In this document: positions 17,978 through 26,440 of the stretch, piece by piece | Layout: each line of letters begins with the position of its first letter | Numbering within the stretch: the stretch's first letter is position 1 | Assembly (NCBI GenBank): GCA_947492375.1 | Contig: CANLMI010000004.1 | Span: 358,511-422,510, forward strand | DNA from: an uncultured Kordiimonas sp. | GTDB taxonomy: Bacteria; Pseudomonadota; Alphaproteobacteria; Sphingomonadales; Kordiimonadaceae | Direction: 5' to 3' | DNA length: 64,000 bases | Program-made: the position numbers and the translations under genes | The notes under the pieces: generated by a model | What the model was told of the DNA's origin: nothing | The model's database searches: none | Seen by the model: only the letters and a program-made list of their open reading frames with translations

Positions 17978-18952
17978 ATGGCGACAATACGTAAACGAGG
18001 CAATAAATATCAAGCAATCGTGCGGATGAAGAAAATCAATCGATCCAAGGTATTCCATACCCGCTCAGAGGCAACAAGGTGGGCAAACCAGTTGGAAGAT
18101 GATATCACTTCCGGTAATTCAATCACTCTTGGTAAAACTGTTCAGGATGCGTTTGATAAGTATGAGCGAGAGGTAAGCCCAAAACATAAAGGCCGAAAAT
18201 GGGAAAGCATACGCTTTAAAAAATTAAAAAGAGAAAAATGGACATATAATCAAATCATCGACGTTAATGGGCAGATGCTACAATACTGGATAGACACGTC
18301 ACCTCTGCAAGCTGGCTCCATAATTCGTGATATTTCGCTCGTGCGCTCTGTGTTTGAGAAAGCCAGGAAAAACTGGAAATGGATACCACGCAATCCTTTC
18401 AGTGATGTCGACGCCCCCAAAAAGCCAGTGCCTCGCGATCGCCGAATCCATAATAATGAAGTAAAATTGGTGCTGGCAGCTCTGGACTATAAACCGGATA
18501 CCACATACCGAGGGTGCGCTTGGGAATGTGCTGTCGCTTTTCAATTCGCCATAGAGACAGCGATGCGAAGGGGCGAAATCTGGTCTATGCAGTGGCATAA
18601 TGTGGATGTTGAACGCAGGTTTGTATACCTGCCGGATACTAAAAATGGCCTTCCCCGTAGTGTACCACTGTCGACAAAGGCAATAGACCTCTTGAAATTG
18701 ATCGGTTTATCAGAATCCGGCTCGGTATTTAAAACCAACATTGCGTCCGCGGAGACTATATTCCGGTCAAAAATTAAGAAAGCAGGTATTGAAGATTTAA
18801 GGTTTCATGACACCAGGCATGAAGCAATCACCCGGTTAACAAAAAAGCTTGATGTTTTTGAGCTTTCAAGAGCAGTTGGCCATAAGGATCTAAATTCCTT
18901 GCTCATATATTATAATGCAACGCCCGAAGAAATTGCTAAGCGATTGGATTAG
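17978..18952 (+). CDS. int: Prophage tyrosine integrase
   Basis: 324 aa. An N-terminal arm-binding region (RKRGNKYQAIVRMK) precedes a core-binding domain (about 50-135) and a catalytic domain with R197 (TAMRRGEI), H277-x-x-R280 (HDTR), H302 (GHKD) and Y311/Y312. All five key residues are present. It is the first gene inside attL and reads inward, and should recombine the tRNA-like attP/attB core. Confidence 0.95.
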   Translation: MATIRKRGNKYQAIVRMKKINRSKVFHTRSEATRWANQLEDDITSGNSITLGKTVQDAFDKYEREVSPKHKGRKWESIRFKKLKREKWTYNQIIDVNGQMLQYWIDTSPLQAGSIIRDISLVRSVFEKARKNWKWIPRNPFSDVDAPKKPVPRDRRIHNNEVKLVLAALDYKPDTTYRGCAWECAVAFQFAIETAMRRGEIWSMQWHNVDVERRFVYLPDTKNGLPRSVPLSTKAIDLLKLIGLSESGSVFKTNIASAETIFRSKIKKAGIEDLRFHDTRHEAITRLTKKLDVFELSRAVGHKDLNSLLIYYNATPEEIAKRLD

Positions 18953-18966
18953 ATGATCACCCTGTT

Positions 18967-19608
18967 TTATGTCTTCAGATATTTATCAAGCTGCCGCACT
19001 TTATCTCTGGTAAAGTTTGGAAACATTTTTGGATCAAGATAGATATTCTTTGAGGTCATGCGCCAACCCTTGACCCATACGAACCATGTGTGATCTTGCG
19101 CGGGTGTCTGGCTGCCGGGTTCAGGCGGGAACCACCATATGCGAAATGGCAGGATTACCCTCGCATAAAACCCATTTTCTCTTGTGAACAGGCCTGACCG
19201 GCTTCCAGCTGCATCAAACCGGTGATTTAACAGAAACGCCACCACACCGCCGTCTGGTACCAGACTCATCGCATGCATTACATGTTTCACTATTTTGTCC
19301 TGGGCGAAAGGCGGGTTCGAGATAATGCTGTTTGCGCCGATCGGCATCATTTTTGTTTCCAGAAAATCGGTTATCCAGGTTTGTCTCTCATAACCGTAAT
19401 CATGGATATCGGCTGCAAAACATACCTTGCCTTCCATTTCGATATCATGTGCCATGTGGCCAGCACCGCAAAACGGCTCTAATACGGATGTTACCGTGCT
19501 GCGAAGTTCCGGCAATCCCATAAACAGCGCGGGAAGTGGGCGCGGATCCACAGTCATATATGCGTCGCGGTCTATGCGCTTATACTTAATAGTTGAGTGA
19601 GCAGTCAT
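18967..19608 (-). CDS. Phage DNA N6-adenine methyltransferase-like protein
   Basis: 213 aa. SAM motif I-like EPFCGAG (44-50) and catalytic NPPF (98-101) are visible, with an HTWFVWVKGW strand near the end. This fits orphan phage methyltransferases that protect DNA from host restriction. Last gene of the leftward early operon, 1 nt after the next gene. The recognition site is unknown. Confidence 0.75.
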   Translation of the reverse strand: MTAHSTIKYKRIDRDAYMTVDPRPLPALFMGLPELRSTVTSVLEPFCGAGHMAHDIEMEGKVCFAADIHDYGYERQTWITDFLETKMMPIGANSIISNPPFAQDKIVKHVMHAMSLVPDGGVVAFLLNHRFDAAGSRSGLFTRENGFYARVILPFRIWWFPPEPGSQTPAQDHTWFVWVKGWRMTSKNIYLDPKMFPNFTRDKVRQLDKYLKT

Positions 19609-19609
19609 A

Positions 19610-19846
19610 TTACCTCAGTGTGTCTTCAGTATTGATTAAAATGGGTTTGGTTTTTTCAGGGTCAGATTTTCCCGCAAACTTCATGACCTTGTCGTGATAT
19701 TCGAGGTGGCTTGTATCCCAGTTGTCTTTTCCCCAGGGAGCATCAGGATGGCATGCCATAATATTGATTGCCTCTTCTGTTGACAGACGGTTAGAAAAGA
19801 ATCCGCGCTCAACCCATTTCCACATCCATTTTTCAAGGTCAGTCAT
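19610..19846 (-). CDS. Small early phage protein, unknown
   Basis: 78 aa, rich in Trp and charged residues, with no motif I recognise. Its ATG overlaps the stop of the preceding 53-aa gene (ATGA), and the methyltransferase follows by 1 nt. Early operon member. Confidence 0.6.
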   Translation of the reverse strand: MTDLEKWMWKWVERGFFSNRLSTEEAINIMACHPDAPWGKDNWDTSHLEYHDKVMKFAGKSDPEKTKPILINTEDTLR

Positions 19847-20004
19847 TGGTTTTGCACCCTTTCGATACGATTTATTTCAACGTTACCATCCATCCATTGC
19901 CCTGCTTTTTTGTGCGCAGAATCCAGATCAATTGCCCTTATTTTAATGGGCCCGATTTCGGCTGTTAGTTTCACTCGATAGAACACATCATACTCATTCA
20001 GCAT
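19843..20004 (-). CDS. 53-aa early phage protein, unknown
   Basis: MLNEYDVFYRVKLTAEIG... with a short beta pattern. Both ends overlap neighbours: TAATG with the upstream HTH gene and ATGA with the downstream one. This tight overlap supports reality. Confidence 0.6.
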   Translation of the reverse strand: MLNEYDVFYRVKLTAEIGPIKIRAIDLDSAHKKAGQWMDGNVEINRIERVQNQ

Positions 20005-20258
20005 TACCCTCTCCTTTGTGATTTAAAATATTGCCGCACTTCCTCGGCTACCCATCGTTTGCCGGCACCAGGGATTATGCGGGGCCTTGGGAACCGGTCG
20101 TGATTGACAATATTGCGCCTAGTCACGGTCTCGCTGTATCCACAGTGGGCTGCGATATCCTTTATTGACCACATGCGATCATCTGCGCGTCTGGTTAAGT
20201 GCACCAGGTCGCGGATCTCGACGATCATTTCTTCCATTTTTTCCAATTGGTCGCTCAT
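20004..20258 (-). CDS. Small HTH protein, AlpA/excisionase-like
   Basis: 84 aa from the ATG at 20258, chosen for AGGAGG 5 nt upstream. Residues about 35-80 (SIKDIAAHCGYSETVTRRNI, FPRPRIIPGAGKRWVAEEV) form a winged HTH of the AlpA/MerR type. It may act as excisionase or early regulator. It overlaps the start region of the primase gene's 3' end by 4 nt. Confidence 0.65.
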   Translation of the reverse strand: MSDQLEKMEEMIVEIRDLVHLTRRADDRMWSIKDIAAHCGYSETVTRRNIVNHDRFPRPRIIPGAGKRWVAEEVRQYFKSQRRG

Positions 20259-22885
20259 GCTTCCTCCTTGAAAATCCAGCATTTCACGGTTTTATCGTCC
20301 CATACCTGGCTTCGGATGGTTTTGATGCCGACAAACTTGCGCTTGCGGCTTGTCTTCAGATGGCGCTTAAGGTCGATCATCTCTGCGAGGCTTTGTTTGC
20401 GGTCACCTGCTTCGCGAACGATCTGGGGTAGATTGATGGCAATAATACCATCCTGATGCGTGTGATTGAGGTGCAGGGATTTATTTGAACTGAGCAGATA
20501 ATCAAAGATATCCCAGAAGTTCTGGACTGTAGAATGATCAGCACAAATTGCTTTCTCGCGGTCTCGTGCGATATCAACCACAAAGTCTCTGGCTCCGCGA
20601 AGGTCAGTTTCACTGATGCCCAACATTTTTGCAGCCATATCAACTAACGCAAGAATTTGACCGTGATTTTTCGCTATCCGGGGCGTTCTGATCTGATCGT
20701 CTGCAAACAGTTGTGCTTCATAGCGCGGGGCTTCCTTGAAAAAATGATCAAGTATTTTTTTCTCTGATTTGACGGTGTTCAGCAAAAAATGGCTAATGTG
20801 TTCGATAGGAACCTGACTAAGATGGTCTGCTGCCGCTTTGCCTTCATAAGAGTGCCCTTTGCGATCAAGGTTAACATGAACAATCCTTGATAAAATCGCA
20901 TCTGATCCGTTTACTTCGGCATTCTGTGCTATAACCAGTGACCCACGGAACGGCGGTTCATAGGTATCATTACCATTGTTTTTGATACCGCGAGACCGAA
21001 CAGCACGGCCGTTAAAGGCCGTTTTCATTTCTTCCCAATCAAACGCCCGGGCTTTGGCTGTGTCGGTTTCACGCTCAGACTCGATCATCACAATCGGAAG
21101 GTTACTGACCTGACTGAATATTCTCGACCGCGCCGCAAGCGTTGATTTTGATGGGTCAAAGCCTTCCCATTCGTCTCGCCCTACCAGGCGCCATAAAAAT
21201 TCAAGCAAGGTTGTTTTACCTGAACCGGCTTCGCCAACCAGTTCAAGAAACGGATATGATTTTTGTTTTTTTCTGATTTGTTCAGCAAACAGGCTGCCGA
21301 TCCAGAAGGCGAGTGTTACAAGGCCTTTATTCCCAAAGGCTGTCCAGTATTGCTCTCTCCAACTATTCTCATAGGTATCGGCAGCTCCGATAGAAAGGTT
21401 TGGTGTATTGCTCAGGCTTTTGATCGACAGTTTGTCAATTTCGAAAAAGTCTTCGTCATTGAGATTATATACCGTGCCATTTGATACAGCATGATTGTTA
21501 AATATATAGGCTTCATGCTCTTTCGAGTAGCCAATATAGTCAACTGTCTCGACGGTCTTGAGCGCAAACAGCTTGTCTTTGATCAAATGGTTGAGCTGGT
21601 TACTATTCCCTGTAAACACAGCACCAGGTGCGATCGAAAGCAATCGCTTTTTATATTCAGACCCTGTCGATAATTGCCCGCCGGTGAAGGTGGATTTAAC
21701 GGGTGCGCCGCTATGTGGAAACTCCACGCGGGCATAATACCAGCTTTCATCCGTAAGCTTGTTCGCAAGGAAGTATAGGAAATTGGTTTCACAATTGGCA
21801 ATCTCTTCAAGCCCGCCCGATATCCGTATCGCTCTGCGTTGGGTATCAAGCTCTGACGGGTCAAGATGATCTTTTTCCCTCAATGTCTCAAGCGACGATT
21901 GAAATTTCGCCCAATCGAGTGAAAACCAGTATGTCCGCTTCCGGAAGGTGAAATCAAAACCATTGATCTGTTTACGTTTCCAGATCAGCAAGGCTTTCTC
22001 AAAAGCAGACGGCGCGATATGAAGCGCACCCAGATAGCGATAATAATCAATATTATCGTCCTTCAGCTTGTCCCGCAGGAACAGATCATTCCAGTCGTGT
22101 TTCTTGCGGCTATGGGGTGGCAGGGCGGCTTCTGAGGTTTCTCCGGTATCATTGAGGCGTTTATGATGCTCCAGCATGGATTTGCGGCCAGCATTGTCAT
22201 TATCTAGCGCCCACACCCATGTGATATCGCGGTCCGCATACTCTTTAAACAGTTTGGTGGGGTAATTGCCTGATGATAGGCAGGCAACAGCCTTTATGCC
22301 AATTGACCACAGCGAAAGCGCATCGATGCAGCCTTCAACGATCCATATTTCATCACCGTCTTCGATCGTCATGTTCGCTGGTTGAAAGTACAGGCCTTTG
22401 TGTTTTCCGATAAAATTTGCCCTGCGGGTTTCGCGGCTACCATCTTTTTTATGAATGATGATGTCGTCGACAAACCGCTCCATGAAAACACCGGCAGCAA
22501 TCTGAAACCGAACTGTCGCTGTACCTTCGCGTGTTGCCTGATTTAAAAACTCGGCTTGTTTCCAGTTGCCCTTTAGCTTTACGGGGTTCAGGCCGCGCAC
22601 CAGCTCCATATAGGCGTTTGCTGTTCGGTTCGGGTTTTCCTTCAGGGCGGGGTATTTTTTATTGAAATCGATAAAAAGGTCGGGCAGTGCATCCCGGACA
22701 TGCAGTTCATGGCCGCATTTATTCATCCGGCCGCACTTAAGGATAATGGGATTTTCTGCGTGGGTGTAAAATTCTTTCTTGCCGCATGAGGGGCAGATAC
22801 CACCTCTAAGCCATTCCCCGCGCCGCCGCATCGTATATTTGCGGGTTAATTCCTGAGCGATTTGTTGATTTAATTTATTTGTCAT
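20255..22885 (-). CDS. Phage primase-helicase
   Basis: 876 aa. An N-terminal zinc finger (CPSCGKKEFYT...CGRMNKCGHE), a Toprim domain (IWIVEGCIDALSLWSIG, WALDNDNAGRKS) and a C-terminal AAA+ helicase with Walker A GEAGSGKTT and IVMIESER (Walker B-like) are in the order of P4-alpha/T7-gp4-like bifunctional enzymes. It should prime and unwind at the phage origin. P2 itself uses a nicking gpA, which is absent here, so replication of this phage must differ. Confidence 0.85.
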   Translation of the reverse strand: MTNKLNQQIAQELTRKYTMRRRGEWLRGGICPSCGKKEFYTHAENPIILKCGRMNKCGHELHVRDALPDLFIDFNKKYPALKENPNRTANAYMELVRGLNPVKLKGNWKQAEFLNQATREGTATVRFQIAAGVFMERFVDDIIIHKKDGSRETRRANFIGKHKGLYFQPANMTIEDGDEIWIVEGCIDALSLWSIGIKAVACLSSGNYPTKLFKEYADRDITWVWALDNDNAGRKSMLEHHKRLNDTGETSEAALPPHSRKKHDWNDLFLRDKLKDDNIDYYRYLGALHIAPSAFEKALLIWKRKQINGFDFTFRKRTYWFSLDWAKFQSSLETLREKDHLDPSELDTQRRAIRISGGLEEIANCETNFLYFLANKLTDESWYYARVEFPHSGAPVKSTFTGGQLSTGSEYKKRLLSIAPGAVFTGNSNQLNHLIKDKLFALKTVETVDYIGYSKEHEAYIFNNHAVSNGTVYNLNDEDFFEIDKLSIKSLSNTPNLSIGAADTYENSWREQYWTAFGNKGLVTLAFWIGSLFAEQIRKKQKSYPFLELVGEAGSGKTTLLEFLWRLVGRDEWEGFDPSKSTLAARSRIFSQVSNLPIVMIESERETDTAKARAFDWEEMKTAFNGRAVRSRGIKNNGNDTYEPPFRGSLVIAQNAEVNGSDAILSRIVHVNLDRKGHSYEGKAAADHLSQVPIEHISHFLLNTVKSEKKILDHFFKEAPRYEAQLFADDQIRTPRIAKNHGQILALVDMAAKMLGISETDLRGARDFVVDIARDREKAICADHSTVQNFWDIFDYLLSSNKSLHLNHTHQDGIIAINLPQIVREAGDRKQSLAEMIDLKRHLKTSRKRKFVGIKTIRSQVWDDKTVKCWIFKEEA

Positions 22886-22947
22886 GACAGCCCTTGGCTG
22901 CGCACCAGATAGTTAGAACCGACCGGGCGCGCAGGTGAGTATGAAGC

Positions 22948-23307
22948 CTATATTTCGAGAAGGTTTAGGATCGCTTTCAGCTTCTTATCGCTGATGAGGT
23001 GGATCTTGTTCTCAAGGTCTTCAATCATCCCGTGCCGCGCAGGCGATGGCTCAATAAGACCTTCATACAAACGGTCAATCGTCGTTTCAAATTCGCGAGT
23101 TATGATAAACATCTTGCCGGCAGAAATACGGTTCATACCGCGTTCGTATTTCTGAACCTGTTGAAAGGTCACATCCAGCAGCTTACCAAGCTCTGCTTGG
23201 CTAAGGTTATTCTTCTTCCTGAGTTCGCGAATATTCTCGCCAACAATTTTGTCGACTTGCTTGGGTGTTATTGAAGCTGCATCATGGTTTAACTGGTTTT
23301 GTTCCAT
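22948..23307 (-). CDS. Xre-family regulator, early operon
   Basis: 119 aa. HTH at about 20-75 (IRELRKKNNLSQAELGKLLDV...QKYERGMNRISAGKMFII). Typical of short phage and alphaproteobacterial regulators. Its start overlaps the upstream gene by 26 nt, so it is co-translated with the early genes and is less likely to be the lysogenic repressor than the gene at 25850. Confidence 0.75.
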   Translation of the reverse strand: MEQNQLNHDAASITPKQVDKIVGENIRELRKKNNLSQAELGKLLDVTFQQVQKYERGMNRISAGKMFIITREFETTIDRLYEGLIEPSPARHGMIEDLENKIHLISDKKLKAILNLLEI

Positions 23308-23521
23308 TTTGTCCTCCTGAATTCAATGCTGTAGAGAGTGTATCGATGGCGATGCCGATCTGGCGGGCATGATCAAATGCCTGGCGTGACAGGTACTGAC
23401 CGCTTTCCCACGAAACATCGCGTCTGCTGTCAGTAAGATCCGCGAGGGTGACACCGAGCCCCCTCACTTGATCCTGAAGCTCGCGCAGATCATCAATCGC
23501 TTTTTCGGCTTCGGCGTTCAT
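23282..23521 (-). CDS. 79-aa early phage protein, unknown
   Basis: Start at 23521 overlaps the stop of the upstream gene (ATGA). Mostly helical, acidic N-terminus (NAEAEKAIDDLRELQDQ). No recognised family. Confidence 0.55.
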   Translation of the reverse strand: MNAEAEKAIDDLRELQDQVRGLGVTLADLTDSRRDVSWESGQYLSRQAFDHARQIGIAIDTLSTALNSGGQNGTKPVKP

Positions 23522-23961
23522 CCGGCAACCCGCGTCAGGTCGCTGGCTGAAACCCAAAGCTGCTCGGAAATTTCATCAAGCCGCGCTGAAAAATAGCCGG
23601 CATAAATGCGGGGGCTGTTCTGGCATTCTTCGATCTGGCAATCCATCAGGCACCAGAAATCGCCCATTTGTGCGTGGATCCGCTGAAGCGTGGCCCGGAT
23701 ATCCATGATCTCCATCACCGATTTGTCACTATAGCTGTGCGCAGTGTTGAAATGGCGTTTGGTGATATTGATCGTATTCTTGATTGTCGCTAGGTGCGTT
23801 TCAACTGCATTGAAAATATCTGAGAAGGCGCAGGTTACTTTTTCCCGGTCTTCGGAATTCAGTTCCTTGCAGACCTTCACAGTAAGTTCGAGGTTTTTGG
23901 ATGTGTTTTGTAATTTGGCCGCCTGATCCTGCAAGCGGTTTAAGGGCGTGATTTTGCTCAT
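23518..23961 (-). CDS. 147-aa early phage protein, helical, unknown
   Basis: The frame stays open far upstream, but the real start is the ATG at 23961, with AGGAGA 7 nt upstream; the extension lies antisense to another gene. Several amphipathic helices (LNRLQDQAAKLQNTSKNLEL, RLDEISEQLWVSASDL). First gene of the leftward early operon. Confidence 0.65.
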   Translation of the reverse strand: MSKITPLNRLQDQAAKLQNTSKNLELTVKVCKELNSEDREKVTCAFSDIFNAVETHLATIKNTINITKRHFNTAHSYSDKSVMEIMDIRATLQRIHAQMGDFWCLMDCQIEECQNSPRIYAGYFSARLDEISEQLWVSASDLTRVAG

Positions 23962-23988
23962 GCCATTATCTCCTAGACTTAATTTCAA

Positions 23989-24128
23989 GCCTGATGCCAG
24001 GTGCGAAACTGGGTGGTCAGGCAACAACGGGTTCGCACTACCGTGTCTAGGAGACGGCCTACCGAAGTAGCCCGCTGCGCCCGACCATAAGGATAATGGT
24101 AAATAAAAACCACGCAAGAGGGCGTGGT
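23989..24128. promoter_or_regulatory. Structured leader / candidate small RNA region
   Basis: Three hairpins in 140 bp: GCCTGA...TCAGGC enclosing CCAG...CTGG (23989-24022); CCGT...ACGG (24041-24057); and ACCACGC, 6-nt loop, GCGTGGT (24109-24128). GTCTAGG occurs at the leader of 23961 and again here. It separates divergent genes and could be an early leader RNA or a small RNA. No known family recognised. Confidence 0.45.
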
Positions 24129-24206
24129 GAGCGCCTAGACAAAAAGGAGTGCGAATCCCTGTCCGGATTTTGCCGAACACACGTACCATAACGCGACTAA
24201 ATTCAA

Positions 24207-24236
24207 TTGACAAGACTTTTAATTTATAAATTGTAT
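24207..24236 (+). promoter_or_regulatory. Candidate promoter for the membrane protein gene
   Basis: TTGACA at 24207-24212 and a weak TTGTAT at 24231-24236 (18-nt spacing). It is within a very AT-rich stretch upstream of the ATG at 24280. Confidence 0.4.
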
Positions 24237-24279
24237 TAATACACTCAAATGTATTTTTATTCATTATTTGGAATTGATT

Positions 24280-25020
24280 ATGGAATTGGCAATTGCGCTT
24301 TGGATTGTATTTATTGTTTTTGCTATATGTATGTTCGCTGTCATGCGGCCAACCTATAAGCGTATTCAAGAAACATCGGATATAACTGTTGATCCTTTTC
24401 TGGAATCTCAGCGAGAAATGATGGAGCGACACGGGGATAGAAATTATCTTTATTTTGCTCTCGCTTTGATTATCCCCTTTTTCTTTGTCGATAATGATAC
24501 CGGATATCTTACCTTCACACTGTTTGTCGGTATTTTTTTCTGGGTTTGGTTGGGCATGCTGGCCCATAATAAATTTGCACCGAAACCAGAGGAAACCACT
24601 GGCTGGTATCAACTGCAATTTGTTCGAAAGGCGATCGGTCACAGCATCTACGTGTTGTTTGTTTTGGCGATGATAGTTGGTTCGCAGTCCGATATTATCA
24701 ATGATGACATTTCTGGTGATGTTCAGCAGACCAGTGAGTTGGAATGGTATGAAGGCGGCACGTTGACGAATAAGGAAACTATGGCTGAGTGGCATGATGC
24801 GACTGACAGGGATCGTCTTGCCAGTGCGGCGCAGTGGGCTTGGGTATCTATGGGAAAACCGGAACCGTATCATCCGGAAGTTCTTAGGATTGTTGCCACA
24901 AGTATAGTTGCCTGTTTGAATGAAATAGGCCGGGAAACACAAGTTCGATTGCAGGAATCGGCTGCACTTTGTTATATTTTGCTTGAGCCTGATCTTAAAA
25001 AAACAGGTGTAATTAATTGA
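24280..25020 (+). CDS. Four-TM membrane protein of the prophage, unknown
   Basis: 246 aa from the ATG at 24280. Hydrophobic segments lie at about 2-25, 50-68, 72-92 and 118-138, then a ~100-aa soluble tail with two Cys. It is a single rightward gene in the leftward early region, with its own promoter and AT-rich context. This is the pattern of a lysogenic conversion gene, for example superinfection exclusion. Function is inferred. Confidence 0.6.
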   Translation: MELAIALWIVFIVFAICMFAVMRPTYKRIQETSDITVDPFLESQREMMERHGDRNYLYFALALIIPFFFVDNDTGYLTFTLFVGIFFWVWLGMLAHNKFAPKPEETTGWYQLQFVRKAIGHSIYVLFVLAMIVGSQSDIINDDISGDVQQTSELEWYEGGTLTNKETMAEWHDATDRDRLASAAQWAWVSMGKPEPYHPEVLRIVATSIVACLNEIGRETQVRLQESAALCYILLEPDLKKTGVIN

Positions 25021-25029
25021 TGTCATATT

Positions 25030-25040
25030 CCCCACCCCCA
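25030..25040 (-). repeat. GGGGTGGGGA motif, copy 1
   Basis: GGGGGTGGGGA on the minus strand, between the convergent membrane gene and ogr-like gene. Related copies: 33538-33547, 46427-46437, 52886-52895. Confidence 0.5.
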
Positions 25041-25045
25041 TAGGT

Positions 25046-25258
25046 CTAAACAAGTTTCGGGATGTGAATATCGGGGGAGGGGTCTTGTGAAGGTACGATC
25101 GTTCGGATCGGATTGATCTGCGCGACAAACATAAACTCGCACTTCTTATTCTGACACGCATAGGTAACTTCGCGGACCATGCGGGTCTGTTGTTTCGTTT
25201 TTATCGAATGGCAATTAGAGCCGCAGTGCGGGCAAACAGTTTTATTATATGGTTTCAT
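25046..25258 (-). CDS. ogr: Ogr/Delta-like zinc-finger late gene activator
   Basis: 70 aa. The Ogr pattern is clear: CPHCGS...T...MVREVTYACQNKKCEFMFVAQINPIRTIVPS (in pieces), with four Cys for zinc. In P2 this protein activates the late promoters of P, O, V and F. Its ATG overlaps the CII-like gene's stop (ATGA), so both are made together. Its position after D is as in P2, but here a lux cassette and a repressor gene intervene. Confidence 0.9.
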   Translation of the reverse strand: MKPYNKTVCPHCGSNCHSIKTKQQTRMVREVTYACQNKKCEFMFVAQINPIRTIVPSQDPSPDIHIPKLV

Positions 25259-25731
25259 GTGTGGGACTCCATTTCACTGGTTATCTCCACACCCCCGAGC
25301 GCACCGATGATGTCACAGGCATGCTTAATGGCATCCATCAGCTCATGACCCTCTTTTAACATCTTTTTGGCTTCAGTTTTAGTCACTTTATCATCGGCAA
25401 GCGCTTCGGCTGCAACTGCTGTGAAATCGGCAGCCTCCTTATGTAAATTTGATAGCGCAAGCAACATGGCGCGCGTTGACCGCGCCTGATCCGAGCTTTG
25501 GGTTTGATCGCAACAATCATTAATAAAGTTGAGTAAACTCGCGTCTCCCGCTACATTGGTAAGCTCGATAAGAGAATTGATATTCAGAAACAGATCTTTA
25601 TCCGTGCTTGCTGCATTGCTCATGCTGGCAGGCGACAGACCGCATATGCGGGCACCGGCTTCAACCCCGCCTGCTGATCTGATCAGTTTTTGGGTTAATG
25701 ATTTTAGGAGAAACGTGCGTTGATTATTCAT
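25255..25731 (-). CDS. CII-like phage regulatory protein
   Basis: 158 aa from the ATG at 25731; the frame extends upstream without a better start. The first half has an HTH-like stretch (GGVEAGARICGLSPASMSNA) and SLIELTNVAGDASLLNFI, like the CII family of P2/186-type phages. The second half is helical. Divergent from the Xre gene with two operator copies between. It probably acts in the lysis-lysogeny choice. Confidence 0.6.
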   Translation of the reverse strand: MNNQRTFLLKSLTQKLIRSAGGVEAGARICGLSPASMSNAASTDKDLFLNINSLIELTNVAGDASLLNFINDCCDQTQSSDQARSTRAMLLALSNLHKEAADFTAVAAEALADDKVTKTEAKKMLKEGHELMDAIKHACDIIGALGGVEITSEMESHT

Positions 25732-25782
25732 CGATAAAAAAACCCCCAAGGTTTTTACTATACATCCAATGCGATTAAGAAT

Positions 25783-25829
25783 TATCCAAAAAAGATAAAA
25801 AGTAAAATATTTATTATCTAAAAAAGATA
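25783..25829. promoter_or_regulatory. Two repressor operators in the divergent switch
   Basis: TATCCAAAAAAGATA (25783-25797) and TATCTAAAAAAGATA (25815-25829), 32 bp apart, about three helical turns. The same 15-mer is in front of int (17871). They lie between the CII-like gene and the Xre gene. Confidence 0.7.
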
Positions 25830-25849
25830 TTTTCTCGGGGGGAGAAATA

Positions 25850-26266
25850 ATGATTAAAAATAGAGTGGCAGAATTCCGAACCTTACGCGGCATGAAACAA
25901 ACCGACCTTGCGGACGCTGCTGGGCAAACACCTGTACAAATTTCACGTCTTGAAAAGGGCGAACGCCGATTGAATGAAGAAAACGCGGTCACCCTTGCCC
26001 GCGCCCTTGGGGTGCAGCCGGGTGATCTGATGCCAATCATCACAGACGGCAGTGTGCCGATTAATAACAAGCTATCGAGCCATGAGCTTTCGGTGATGGC
26101 GGTATCAATGGCTAAATTCATGGAAATGCACACAGACTATGATCCGGAAACATGTGAACGCCTCGGAATGGCAGCGGTTAAGATGTTTCAGATGACACTA
26201 GCCGGAGCACTGGCCGCTGATAATTTCGATCTTCAGCACGTAAAAGACAGTCTGGACCTTGATTAA
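25850..26266 (+). CDS. Xre-family prophage repressor (probable)
   Basis: 138 aa. HTH at 5-60 (RVAEFRTLRGMKQTDLADAAGQTPVQISRLEKG in pieces), then a helical oligomerisation-type C-terminus. GGGGGGAG precedes the ATG. It faces the CII-like gene across paired operators and reads away from it, the layout of a phage immunity switch. The only other Xre gene in the prophage is inside the early operon. Repressor role is inferred. Confidence 0.75.
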   Translation: MIKNRVAEFRTLRGMKQTDLADAAGQTPVQISRLEKGERRLNEENAVTLARALGVQPGDLMPIITDGSVPINNKLSSHELSVMAVSMAKFMEMHTDYDPETCERLGMAAVKMFQMTLAGALAADNFDLQHVKDSLDLD

Positions 26267-26293
26267 AGCATCTGGTCAGTAAGTTACATGTTA

Positions 26294-26393
26294 CACACTT
26301 AAACGAGTGTGCCTGAAGCCCTGTTGAAACATCTGTTCTATAAGTCATTATTCAACCCTGCTGATGAATACTATTATCAGTGGTATGAATGAC
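26294..26393. other. Hairpins between repressor gene and lux box 2
   Basis: CACACT, 6-nt loop, AGTGTG (26294-26311), then a nested structure with outer arms GTCATT (26344-26349) and AATGAC (26388-26393) and inner CTGAT/ATCAG (26361-26380). No T-run, so not a standard terminator. It may form a structured leftward RNA. No good ORF in 26267-26440. Confidence 0.4.
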
Positions 26394-26440
26394 TGTTATG
26401 TACTCGTATAGATGCTAATGATTACACTGTAACATATGAC

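Noticed and set aside
23962..25161. Long N-terminal extension of the gene ending at 23518
   Set aside because: The extension is antisense to a membrane protein gene with a better reading frame and covers the hairpin region; the ATG at 23961 has a strong SD.
26267..26440. Leftward small ORF downstream of lux box 2
   Set aside because: The only frame runs antisense into the repressor gene, without an RBS or recognisable protein.
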